Source: Aaosphaeria pasadenensis
Taxonomy: Eukaryota; Ascomycota; Dothideomycetes; Pleosporales
Direction of reading: 5' to 3'
Assembly (NCBI GenBank): GCA_022813625.1
Contig: JAKLMB010000006.1
Span: forward strand, 186,001-250,000
Length of the DNA: 64,000 bases
Below the pieces are notes generated by a model. It had not been told where the DNA came from and searched no databases. It saw only the letters and a list, made by a program, of their open reading frames with translations. The position numbers and the translations under genes were made by a program. Shown here one piece after another: positions 35,489 to 47,484 of this stretch. Every line of letters starts with the position of its first letter. The first letter of the stretch is position 1.

Positions 35489-38400
35489 ATGAATAGCCTG
35501 ATTCCATTTCGAACCAACGCCTCTAAGCCCGAGAACTCACATGAACGTCTTATACGGGATCTGATTCGCGATATCTCAAGTCAGCTCAAATCCGGCCGTG
35601 TCGAATCGAACAAAAAGCTAGTGAAAAGTCTACTTCAAGCGGCGCTTAATGGTGGACTGGTAGACGACAAGCAATATGTGGTATGTGGAGAGAGAAATAT
35701 CGAACCCTTGCGGAGCAGCGACTGATATTGGCAAGCCCGAGAGATTCATCCAAATCCTTGCATCGCTTCCTGAGGACTCGAGGGCTAGAGATATTGGATC
35801 AGGCATTCTTCTGAAGAGTCTGTGGGATAATCTCCAACACCCCCCTCTGGGGTATGTTGGTGAACCATGTAAGGAGAACCACCATGCGGCAGAAGGCTTG
35901 CTCATCATGATAAAGTCAGATACCGTACCGCCGATGGCTCCAACAACAACATATTATTCCCTCACATTGGCAAATCCGGCTCCTTCTATGCCCGCAGCGT
36001 CACCCCCAGGCATTTACCAACCGCGCTCCCTGACCCGAATGTGCTATTCGATACTCTGCTCGCACGGCGAGGACCTCCGAAACCACACCCGAGCGGCATC
36101 TCCGGGCTATTATTTGCTTTAGCTACCATCATTATCCATGATTTATTTCGGACCGATGACAAAGACCCAAACATCGTCGCTGTCTCATCGTATCTGGATT
36201 TATCGCCGCTCTATGGAACTAATGAAGAAACGCAGTCCATAGTACGGACCTTCGTAGGCGGAAAATTGAAAGCAGATGCCTTCTCGGAAGTTCGCATGCT
36301 TGGCCAACCACCAGAAGTGTGATCGATTCTATGTAGTTAGCGGCCAACACTGACAAATCGATAGTGCTCCATCCTACTGATATCCTTCAATCGTTTCCAC
36401 AATTTCACGGTAGAGGAACTGGCTATAATTAACGAAGGCGGGAAATTCAGTATGCCTTCTGATACGGTATTGCCCGGGACACCAGAATACGAACGATTGA
36501 TGAAAAAGAGAGACAATGACCTCTTCCAAACGGCACGCTTGGTGACATGCAGCTTGTATATGCACATCATTGTCAACGACTATTTCCGCACGATAATAAA
36601 TATTCACCGGACAGATTCCAAATGGAGTTTGAATCCAAGTAAGGACTATGAACAGATATTTGGTCACGATGGGTTCGAGAAGGGTATTGGTAATCAAGTC
36701 AGTGTTGAGTTCAACCTCATATACCGGTGGCACTCTGCAATATCGGCGAAAAACGAGAAATGGCTCAATGGCTTTTTCAGTCAGTTGTTTCCTGGAAGGA
36801 AGCCCGAGGACCTTACCCAAGCGGAGTTTAAGGCAGGAATGGGTGCGTGGGCGAGACAGCTGCCCAAGGATCCCGGTCAACGGACGTTTGGTGGCCTCCA
36901 GAGGAATGCCGATGGCCATTTTCAAGACGCAGACCTCGTGAGACTTTTGACTAATGCAACAGAGGATATTGCTGCTGCGTTCGGGCCGTGTCACGTCCCA
37001 GTAGCTCTAAAGGCTGTCGAGATTTTGAGCATACATCAAAGTAGAGGATGGGGCGTTGCCACTTTGAATGAACTAAGAATGCAATTCGGGATGATACCAC
37101 ATAAAAGGTTCCTTGACATCAATTCCGATCCTGGTAAGTACTTCTATAAACAGCTCTGAGTTTAATGCTGATAGATGTAGCTATTGCAAGCGCCCTGCAG
37201 TCGCTTTACGGCGACGTTGATAATGTTGAATTATACCCAGGTGTAGTAGTCGAAGAGGCTAAAGTTCCCATGGTACCAGGTTCTGGCCTATGTGCCGGCT
37301 TCACAACGACAAGAGCTATTTTGTCAGATGCCGTGACATTAGTTCGAGGAGATCGTTTCTATACCATTGATTACAACCCAGTGACATTAACAGCCTTCGG
37401 AATCAACGAGACTGCTAGTGATCCATCGGTCGCTGGTGGCGGAGTCCTTTACAGACTCTTGATGCGTTCATTCCGTGAGTAGCTATTGATACCGACCTGA
37501 AGGTCCTCTACTGACTTCCAAAAGCAAGATGGTATCGTGCCAACTCTATATACGCCTTCTTTCCTTTCACAGTTCCTTCCGAGATGAGAGCAATCAAGGA
37601 GAATCTCGGCCAGGCTGCAGCATATGATTGGACACGACCAACCCTGAATGATAAAGCTGTTATAGTCAATACTTGGAAGGCGGCGACAGATGTTCTCCTC
37701 AACCCTCATGTTTTCAAGGTACCCTGGGGTAGAGCGCTCACACGGCTGAGTTCATACGGAGTGATGCTGGGTAGTGACGGAACGGAAAGCTCTCAACAGC
37801 GGGATTTCATTACTCGCGCTATATTCGAACCACCAACAACCTTGAAAGAGATACGTTTCTTGTTTGAGAGGGTAACTATTGATTTATTAGAGGCCCATAC
37901 TCTATCTCTTAGCGGTTCATGGGAGATAGATGTTGTACGAGATGTCGCAACTCTGAGCTGGAGTCGGTTTGCCGCACAATTTCTGGATATTCCAATCAAT
38001 AATGAGTTACATACCAACACAACATTGGATGATCGACAACTGTACGAACTACTTCAGACCCTGTTTCAATACGTCTTTCTCGATACTGAAGATGTCTCCT
38101 CTTTTGCGCTTCATAAGGCAGCAGCAAATGCATTTGAAACATTGCAATCAATCATCAAGCCTGTACTCGAACAAAGCATAGGGTCGAAGAAGGCCGATCT
38201 CAGGGATATATTCCATTGTGTTCCGGCAATTAGGAGCAGTGACAATCTTCTGCCTAGTCAAGGAGCCCAGTTGCTACAAAGGCTGAAAAGAAGTGGTAAA
38301 AGCGCTGACGAAATAACCTGGTGGATCGTTACGCTTGCATTTGGTATGACTCCACCAGGATCGCTGGCTGTAAGTATCTCCTAGTGATATTGGAACCCCG

Positions 38401-39086
38401 CACTCTTTTGGTAAGTTCTCGCTAACCAGAACATATCGTAGCTGTCTCGAATCATTGACCTGTTCCTCCAAGGACCCTATGCTCACCACTGGGATGCTAT
38501 CCAAATTATTGCGAGGGACTCGTCCGATGCCGCTTTTGAACAGATCCGTAGGTATACTCTTGAGGCTTTGCGCCTGACCACACCGGTAGCAGGTGTTTTG
38601 CGCGTGGCAGCTGCGGGACAAACCTTTGCGGACGGTGCCGAGACGCACCAGATCCAGGCGAACGATCTAGTGGTTGTCAACGTAGCAAGTGCATCGAGAG
38701 ATCCTCAGCACTTCGAGAAGCCGGATGAAATTCTTTTGAATAGACCCGAGTCCGCCTACATGCATCTTGGATACGGAACACACACTTGTCTGGGTCAATC
38801 TATTGTTCCGGTGGCCGTCGCTTCACAACTCAAAGTGCTCGCACAATTACGAAACTTGAGGAGGGCACCAGGACTGCAAGGCAAGCTGACGTTAAGAGCG
38901 GTTGATGGATTGACGCTGTTCTTGACAGATAAAAGGGACAGCTGGAGTCCATTTCCTGAGAGTAAGCATTTCAATCGTGTACTGATCTTGATGAACTCTG
39001 CGCTGAGAACAACCCAAGGCATGAAGCTACACTTCGATTCTAGCAATAATCATCGAGCCCGTCGACGAGGACTCTCATTCTACTAA
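35489..39086 (+). CDS. Ppo-type fatty-acid oxygenase (heme dioxygenase-P450 fusion)
   Basis: Eight exons: 35489-35680, 35736-35868, 35916-36316, 36365-37133, 37175-37474, 37525-38369, 38442-38961, 39019-39086. Joined: 3228 nt, 1075 residues, the usual Ppo/linoleate diol synthase length, with no internal stop. The N-terminal animal-haem-peroxidase-like domain has distal His183 (IIIHDLFRT), SSYLDLSPLYG, and catalytic Tyr362 with proximal His365 (EFNLIYRWHS). The C-terminal P450 domain has ExxR at Glu921-Arg924 and the thiolate Cys996 in YGTHTCLGQ. Such enzymes convert oleic and linoleic acid to hydroperoxy and then dihydroxy fatty acids (psi factors) that balance sexual and asexual sporulation. 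Because Cys996 is kept, it is more like PpoA/diol synthases than PpoC, but the I-helix motif is altered, so the product is uncertain. Confidence 0.93.
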
Positions 39087-41369
39087 GAATGCGTGTTCGT
39101 GGTCCATAGAATAACCAACCGACTCCTGTAACTGATCCATCGTGTTCTGCTGGTGTCTGGAAAGGGTTTGGTGGGCAAATCTAATGGTTATATTCTCTTC
39201 CAGAGCACATGAGACTTGCTTGGTTCTACAGCATGCCTACCTTTATAACCATATACCTATAGGAAGCCAATGCAACTAAGGGTCTTCGCCCTGCAAATAT
39301 CGCGCGAGAACCATGCAGTCCAAGAGTGAAATTCATCCGTGCGCCAAGCCCCATTTTAATCTACATTCGATGTGTTTACCCAATTTGGAAAGCATCCGAA
39401 GCAATATACGATGTCACGTGGATGACTGGTCGCACTGGAAGAAGTAGGATCAGTAATTAATGCGTTATTGTTATTTGTGTCACTGTAACAGCAGTCATGC
39501 ATTTTAAGTTGTTTGTTGCATCTGCCATCATACGACCAAGCTCGAAGTTACTGATATGTGAAATGGCTTGTAAGATCCCCTGGATACTTTGCCCAGATTG
39601 GATATACAAGAATACGAGCAGTTTTCAGAGTATGTCTGCGGATGTTACAGAGGCGCCTTGTCGCTGCTCATTAGTACTCCCGGCTCCGTGCTCCTTAATG
39701 CTATTCCTGTCATCAAAGCACCTCCCTGAGTTCTTAAATGATAGTTGTGAAAGTTGTACCACTACTGAAAAGGGGTCTGCTAGCAATTTGACCAGACAAA
39801 CACTCCTTTTCCTGACGACACGTGATGCTGCCAACCACTACCAGACTACCAGTTGATGATACCGGGGAAGGCGAGGGTACGATAGGGCTGTGATTGGCTG
39901 CGTTGGCCGTGGACCTACCGGCATGACACAGTCTACCAGTCAGTAGTAGAAATTCACTCGATGTTCGACCAGTCTACTGAGCACTCAGTCAGATACAGGC
40001 ACTCTACGGAGCACACTACTGCTAACATCGAATCCTACGAATACAAGGCTACGATCGTTTTGTCACACGTCCGTCAGAGCATTATCGTGTCCTGGCAGTC
40101 GGTCCATGTCAACGTCAATAATGCCTTTTGTGTATCATAACACAACCTGGTATGCACGATGGCGTTACACAACAGCTTCGTGCTGTGTATGAGTATGTGG
40201 CTGCTCGACTGCTCACTTCCTCACAAACTATGACTTGCCCTCTGCCTGGTGATTACGGTTGATGACAGCTCGTTTGCTGCTGAGTTCTACTTGTATTTGC
40301 ATGAAGCGGAGCAATTGGGGGTGTTCGGCTCTGGAACTCTGTTCCATAAACCCCAATTTCCCTACTTGGTACTTGCGCCGCGCTTTCGGATCTTGACCAA
40401 ATCGCATTTGCAAATCAGGCCCCCCCTCTCCTGGGGGAAACATGGGCAGCATCACAATCCAAGATAGCAGATGTGCTGCTATCTCGATATCTCGATGATT
40501 GAAGGGTAGAGGCGAACTCCTTGGAGGAGCTGGAGGAGATCAACTGGCGCACATCGGCCGCCTCCGCCTCTTCCCCTCTCTCTGACAGTACGCTTGCAGT
40601 TGTGGCTGCTCACAGTCGCGACGGGGTCAAAAGCAAAGTCTAAGGAGCAGGCCGGAGGACGCTCCACGGCGAGCTGCAGGTGGTGTGCCATATCGCCCTA
40701 TGCTATGGCCCCTCAGTACGTTGTACACTCGCGAGTCTTGTTGTATGCTACGATTCCACACATCCTCGTCGGCGGCGCCATTTGAGACCAGGCGAGACAT
40801 ACCAATGGGTTATGGGTATCTACGAGAGCATGGGGGGCAAGCCGCAAGGCCGCAAGAGAAAGGTCGCCACTATCCATCCAATCTTTTAGCACCACTACGG
40901 TAACCGGGAGAGAGAGAAGTTCCCAGCCGAGGCGCTACACACGCAACCACAGGGTTCTGACATGCGGCAAGAAGCCATATGGCCCATGGCACACTTTCGC
41001 TACAGCTGGCTAGAAGCTCCGCTCTTGGTAGGGCGATCTTATTTTTTGGATTTGTTTCGCTGAGATTGGACAAAGGCCAAACGGCGAGGACGGCGCGCGA
41101 CCAGCCACTAGGGCCTGTCCGAGCAAACCCTTATCTGTTGGTGCGGGATGCACCTGATACACTCGTCCACCACGATGACTTGACGATCCAACTTCGATCC
41201 ATTTAAATGATCCTCCCCTCTGCTCTTCTGTTAGCCCTCAGCTAGCTAACGTGACAACTTCGCACGCGACCTCTGACGTCTCAAGGCCGGTTGCCTTTTG
41301 CGACGTCCCGTCAATCGAGCCCTTCCTCACAGGCGACGCGCCTCGAAGAAAAATAAATTTCTAGTCACC
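39087..41369. other. 2.3 kb spacer before azgA
   Basis: No convincing ORF. A short stretch at about 39928-40030 contains loosely repeated CAGTCTAC/GCACTC elements. Promoter of azgA lies at the right end. Confidence 0.4.
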
Positions 41370-43487
41370 ATGACTTGGATTCAAGCTACCAACGCAAGAG
41401 TTGCCCGCTCTGCGGTGGGCAAATACTTCCGCCTTGAAGGCAGTGGCCATGTAAGATCTGACTCTGACAATCCCAATCATTATGATGAGCATCATGCTAA
41501 CCACCAGACACCAGGCCAGGGAGCGACAGCAAAGTTATTTCTTCACAGAAATCCGCGCCGGTCTTGCCACCTTCTTTGCTATGGCGTACATCATCTCCGT
41601 CAACGGTATGCGCCCATCTATGCTCACTCAGAATCGACCATCGGGCTAATTGAACCTCCCTTGTAGCTTCCATCCTCTCTCAAAGTGGAGGCACCTGTGT
41701 TTGTCCTCCTACGAGTACGGATGCGTGCGACAGCGACCCTGAGTATATGCTGTGCGTCCAAGAAATCAACAGGGATCTTGTGACTGCCACCGCTGCCATT
41801 GCTGCATTGACTTCCTTCTGCATGGGACTTTTCGCCAACATGCCTATCGCCCTGGCTCCTGGAATGGGGCTGAACGCCTACTTCGCCTTTACTGTCGTCG
41901 GGTGAGTTTCGAGAATCTGCGATTGGGGATGTGGCTCGAATCTGTGGAACCATGGGCTGATCGATCGTGATATCTAGATACCACGGAACGGGAATGGTAC
42001 CGTATTCGGTCGCACTGACGGCCGTTTTCGTGGAAGGCTTTGCATTTGTTGCCTTGACCCTTTTCGGAATCCGCCAATGGGTACGTCCTCGATGTTTGCT
42101 TCTGCTGCCGTCCATGTCCATTTCGTCTCTCTAGGGAGTGGATGTGAAAAGCAATGCGTCTCGCATCCCTTGCCGTGTTACAGGACTAATTAATATCCAG
42201 CTCGCCCGAGCCATTCCGGCATCGATCAAACTTGCAACTGGAGTTGGAATTGGCCTCTACCTTACCATTATTGGTCTTACGTACAGCGCCGGTATTGGCT
42301 TGATCACAGGAGCAAAGGCTACGCCTCTGGAACTCGCAGGATGCGAGCCCCAGTTTATCGATGAATTGACTGGCGCCTGCCCGGGAAGCCACAAGATGCG
42401 CAACCCTACCATGTGGATCGGCATCTTCTGTGGCGGTGTCTTCACTGTCATGCTCATGATGTACCGTGTCAAGGGCGCCATCATCGCGGGTATCTTGCTC
42501 GTTTCGATCATTTCGTGGCCTCGCTCGACCCCCGTCACCTACTTCCCTCACGACCAACTCGGTGATTCCGCCTTCGACTTCTTCAAGAAGGTCGTCACCT
42601 TCCGCCCGATCGAGAAAGTCCTAGTCGCTCAAGAGTGGGATGTCTCAAAGTTTGGTGGACAGTTCGGTTTGGCGTTCATCACGTTCCTCTACGTCGATAT
42701 TCTTGACTGTCAGTCCCCTCAGCCCAATGTCACCGTCACCACAAGCTAACATGTCACAGGCACGGGTACCATGTACTCTATGGCGCGATTCTGCGGTGCC
42801 ATCGACGAGCGAACACAGGATTTTGAGAACAGTTCCATCGCCTACATGATCGATGCCATGGGTGTCACGATCGGCAGTCTGTTCGGCACGTCGCCCGTTA
42901 CCGCGTACATCGAATCCGGTGCTGGTATCTCCGAGGGCGGCAAGACAGGACTCACAGCCATGGTCACCGGACTCGCATTCTTCATCGCCGTCTTCTTCGC
43001 GCCCATCTTCGCTTCCATCCCGCCCTGGGCCACCGGCTGCACCCTGGTCATCGTTGGATCGCTTATGGCACAAGCCGCCAAGGACATCAACTGGAGGTAC
43101 ATGGGCGACGCGATTCCGGCCTTCCTCACCATCGCCGTCATGCCCTTCACATACAGCATCGCGTACGGCCTGATCGCAGGTATCATGTCCTACATCCTCA
43201 TCAACACGCTCGTCTACATCGTTGAGAAGGCCTCCGGCGGCCGCATCGTGCCCCCCAACAAGGACGAGAAGGAGCCCTGGACCTGGCACATCCCCGGCGG
43301 CATCCTGCCGCCCTGGATGCAACGCATCCGCAAGGGAAAGCGCGACTTCTGGCGCTCCGACGAGTACGATGATGGCGTCCCCGAGAGGCAGCCCAGGAAG
43401 AGCGACAGCGAGAGCGCGGAGCAGGCTCCCACGTCGTATCCCGAGAAGACCCTCGACGAGACCAAGGGACCTCAAAAGCTTGCATAA
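41370..43487 (+). CDS. azgA: AzgA-type purine permease (hypoxanthine/adenine/guanine)
   Basis: Proton-coupled plasma-membrane transporter for hypoxanthine, adenine and guanine. Six exons: 41370-41450, 41515-41605, 41667-41901, 41978-42080, 42201-42708 and 42760-43487; total 1746 nt, 581 residues, as for Aspergillus AzgA. It has many hydrophobic membrane segments (about 12 expected). Family motifs visible: [19 protein letters not shown] in the first helix, [14 protein letters not shown] (substrate-binding loop), [31 protein letters not shown] and the [14 protein letters not shown] segment, then [15 protein letters not shown], which holds the conserved TSP-TA--ESGAG signature. The C-terminal 50 residues are a charged cytosolic tail. 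Regulation by purines and nitrogen is known for Aspergillus but cannot be read here. Confidence 0.95.
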
Positions 43488-45881
43488 GCGGGTGGAGGAC
43501 GGATGGGTGGACCGGCGGGAAAGGGCCCGTTCGGTGTCACTATAGGGAAGACTTTTTGATTTCGTTGTATAGTAAATATTCTGGGTAATTGGGATAAAAG
43601 GGGTGCATATGGGAATGGGAGGTTTTCGCTCGCATGGTTATTGTTGCTGTTGTTGCCCTGAATGGAAAGGGTCGTTATATCTCTTGGTGCGGATGGATTG
43701 GAAGGTCGTCGTCTTCCCCGTTTAGACTCACAACTTCACTGTCGAGATTCGGATTCGGGACGCCGTATGCGTGTGCAAAGTACATATATCCGTACATACA
43801 CGTCGCTGTAGTACAGTAGTACATTCGCTATCCAAACGAAACAAGTAACTACATTTTACACATCACACATACATCTGATTCAAACCACCACCGCAGCCTC
43901 GCCATCTGAATCGTCAAAATCAAGCCACACGTCCAGTGGGTGGGACGTCGTCGTATACATGTATACTAAATACCTAGGTACCTAACTAACTACCACATAG
44001 TCATACTATGATACTAGCCACACGCAAAGGGCGGACCGCACCTTTAGGCAGGAGTCCCACTCTCCTCTCCTCTGTCCTTCGATCCACTGACTCGCAGCAA
44101 ATCTGAGGATTCCAGATCCCATCTCCAACTTGAAGCAAAAGCTGTGATCATTTCCCTACGCTCGGACGAAACTGAGATTCGATGCATCAATGCGCACGCA
44201 TCGTGCTTCAAGGCAAACAACCCCTTTTCGGGGGCTCTTGATATAAAACACACGCCGTAGTCCCCACCCACTTGAAGACACGAACAATCATGCTTGAAGG
44301 AAGGGGAGGGGAGTCGGTGGGTATTGTCACATGTGATATAAGGATGAACCTAGGAAATGTGTCAAACAACATAACCACCGACGATACTGTCGGCGCGATG
44401 TTCTCCTCAGAACAAATGGACGAGTCGAGACGCAGCGACATCGGCGTTCTAGAGAGCGAGTACAAGTAGGCGCCCCGTCCAATCACGCTTGCATCGTTTT
44501 TGGCAGGTAAGCATGGAGTGGCACGCATAGTAAATCCACTTGGACCCTGAAATCTATAAAGTCCCTATCAGATAATTAGGTACCTTACCGTGCGTGCGTG
44601 CCTACTCATAGTATTATGCCAAACGTCGAAAGTCGGGGAAACGCGAATGCGACACACACGAGTAGGCTGAAGATAATAGGCGGTTTTGATCCGCATCATT
44701 ACGACAAGTACGAGCGACCACCAAGGTTGCTCGGTGATTATCGTCCAAGTCGTGGGATTATGGTGTTGTGAGGGCGGCGACTCGGAGACCGGTAGGTGTT
44801 GGGCCCTTGGGTGTCTTGTGGGTGTGTGGTAGAACCCTTGAGATGGGCCGCGTAATAATTGGTGATGGCAAGTTGCTTAGGGCTGATGCTGATTATGGAT
44901 CGATTTGACGAGAAGAGGTGGTGCCTGGTTGGATCTATGGGTATGATGTTGTACAGCAGTTCTCGTGCTGTAAGATCGGAGGAAGGTGAGTAGATGAAGC
45001 GAGGTTGTCGGTCGGGCCGGCGATTGCTTATGCCGATGAAGGGTCATGGCTTCAATAGTCGACAATGATGGAGATGAGGGGCAATTATGACAGTAACCAG
45101 GTGTCTACACAATAGTTACTGTCTTATGGTTGACGTTAAGATGGTACGTATGAGTGGTATGGTAGCCGCCTAGATGAGGCGCAAAAACGTGCCTCGGGAC
45201 AAGGACCCTTTTCCCCTCCATATTTATCCAATGAAGATCCCGCAAACAAAAATCATTTTGCCCTGCTTGCAGTCATCCTCGTGGCTATTCCGACTATTTG
45301 ACATCTGACATCTGACCTCTCTTCTTTCTATATTCGAATACTCCTTCTTCTTTCTTCCTGTATAACCAGTTTTTTGTCAATTACTTCTGCAATTCCTCAC
45401 CTCAATTGCACCACCACAAACCTGCTTACCGTCTCACCGATTTCGCACCAATTTCCACGGCCTTCCATACAGAACACAGCATAGTTACAGTACGAGTAGC
45501 TATTTCTTAGCGGATGTTCCCGGCTTAAGGCTTACAAAGGAAACCCAACTTTTGCTAAGCAGCTCAGACTCTCTGTTCTATTCTGATTAATCAGTGCCTA
45601 TTACTCGTACTGTTCCTTGACCTTTCCTTTCCGTTCCGGTCTTGCTCCGCTCCGAGTCAATAATATACATACATACACGATACATCCCACTTCCGATTTC
45701 CGATTCCCCCTCATATTTCTCAACCACCACAACCACCACCAAAAGAATCGATCAAACCAACGACTCCGTACCTAAACACACATACCTACCTACATAAATA
45801 CATACGCGCACACATATACACCAAGGATACAGCACCTGTCGGAGTCAATTCACATCAAATCGCAAGAGAAGGACAGCAGAC
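43488..45881. other. 2.4 kb spacer between azgA and rib3
   Basis: No protein-like ORF. TAGGTACCTA palindromes lie at about 43975-43984 and 44577. The last 500 bp, rich in CT and in TACATA runs, are the leader of rib3. Confidence 0.45.
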
Positions 45882-46750
45882 ATGCCCGGCAACATCAACG
45901 GGGCTGACGCCGTCAATGGCAGCGCAAATGGAGCCAATGGCCTCTCTACACACACTCCCTCACATCCAGCATTCGACTCGATACCAGATGTCATAAAAGC
46001 TGTCGGTACGCAACCTCTGCACACCCTCCATTCCTCGCTACTACTTCTGTCCTGTCCCTTCAATCGCAATCAATTCTTGTGTTTCCCAGACTAATCCCCA
46101 CGCCCCCTCCAGCAAATGATGAATTCGTCATCGTGCTCGACAGCCCGTCCCGCGAAAACGAAGGCGACCTCATAATCGCGGCCTCGGCCCTCACCCCCTC
46201 AAAAGCCTCCTTCATGATCCGCTACTCCTCCGGCTACATCTGCGCACCCCTCCCCGCCTCTCGCGCTGCGGCGCTCCATCTCCCCCAGATGGTCGCCGAC
46301 AGCGCGGACCCCAACCGCACCGCCTACACCGTCAGCATAGACGCAATCGACGAGTCCGTGTCGACGGGCATCAGCGCGCAGGACCGCAGCCTCACATGCC
46401 GCCTCCTCGCGGACCCCAACTCCACCTCCACAAACTTCAGACGGCCCGGCCACGTCCTGCCGCTGCAGGCGCGAGACGGCGGCGTGCGCGTCCGGAGGGG
46501 CCACACGGAGGCCGCCGTCGACCTGTGCAGGTTAGCGGGCAAGCCCGAGGTCGGCGTCATCTGCGAATTGATCCTCGACGGCGCGGAGGTCGAGGGCAAG
46601 GCAGAGTTCGTCGGCGGCGGCATGATGAGGAGGGACGACTGCTTGGCTTTCGGCAAGAAGTTCGGCATCAAGGTCTGCACGATCGAGGACCTCGTCACGT
46701 ATATCGAGGAGACGGAGGGCAAGCTCGGCGTCAAGGGCACTGATTACTGA
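45882..46750 (+). CDS. rib3: 3,4-dihydroxy-2-butanone-4-phosphate synthase (riboflavin synthesis)
   Basis: Converts ribulose-5-phosphate to dihydroxybutanone phosphate plus formate, the second branch into lumazine and riboflavin. Exons 45882-46005 and 46113-46750 join to give 253 residues. The reading KAVANDEFVIVLDSPSRENE crosses the junction. Motifs: ENEGDLIIAASALT (metal- and substrate-binding acidic loop), FMIRYSSGYICAPL, the FRRPGHVLPLQARDGGV loop, and RRGHTEAAVDLCRLAG, all diagnostic of RibB/Rib3. It is a single-domain enzyme without the fused GTP cyclohydrolase of bacteria and plants. The N-terminal 30 residues are Ala/Gly/Asn-rich and poorly conserved; I see no clear targeting signal. 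Confidence 0.96.
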
Positions 46751-47484
46751 TTGCGCGGTGCTGCCTGCCGTGCGATGACTCGAAAATGGTCGCATCGGAT
46801 TTGCCTCTCATCTTCTCGCTCTTCTTCCTACTTCTTCTTCTGCATTAAAAAAAAGCAGTGTGTTGCATTTGAAGACATTGGAGGACGAGGATATATGCGT
46901 GGTTAGGATGGAAAAGAGAGTTTGACACTGGGCGAACATGAGCATGGAACCAACTTTCTTCTGCACTGCATCACATAATTGTTCGTATTGTTGGTCGGCG
47001 ATCTGCCCGGGTGTTTGTTTTTTCCCTTCTACTACCGCTACTAGTACTCTTACTATTTTCGTGTATGTATATCGCTGGGAAATACCTTTCTTATACATAT
47101 TTTTTCGAATTTGTCCTGCCCTTTTCAACGCTGAACGGACTGATTTTGAGCAAGCAAGGCACATGACAAGTTGAGTTATCATTTAATCTGCGAGACGTAC
47201 CGGACCATCCTTTGAATCCCTGACGGAATCCATTCAAGAACCATCCGGACCTAGGTCGCTAATAGAAACCAAGCAGATCCAAAAAGACAAAGCACAAACT
47301 AACGGAAAATATACAATTGACAAGCCAACTAAACAGAGACATACTTGAGGATCGATAATACACGGAAACCACTCACGACAAATCCACAAATGCCACCTCA
47401 AACAAGACAAAAACAACCTCACTCTATCATCTTCATCCCACCAACTCCTCCTCTCCCCCTTCTTAGGGACACTTACTCACCCAC
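46751..47484. other. Convergent spacer between rib3 and the laccase
   Basis: Trailers of two converging genes; nothing else supported. Confidence 0.55.

Noticed and set aside
42645..43475. 276-codon minus-strand ORF opposite azgA
   Set aside because: Antisense shadow; Gly/Asp/Arg-rich and covers an exon whose sense reading is a clear transporter.
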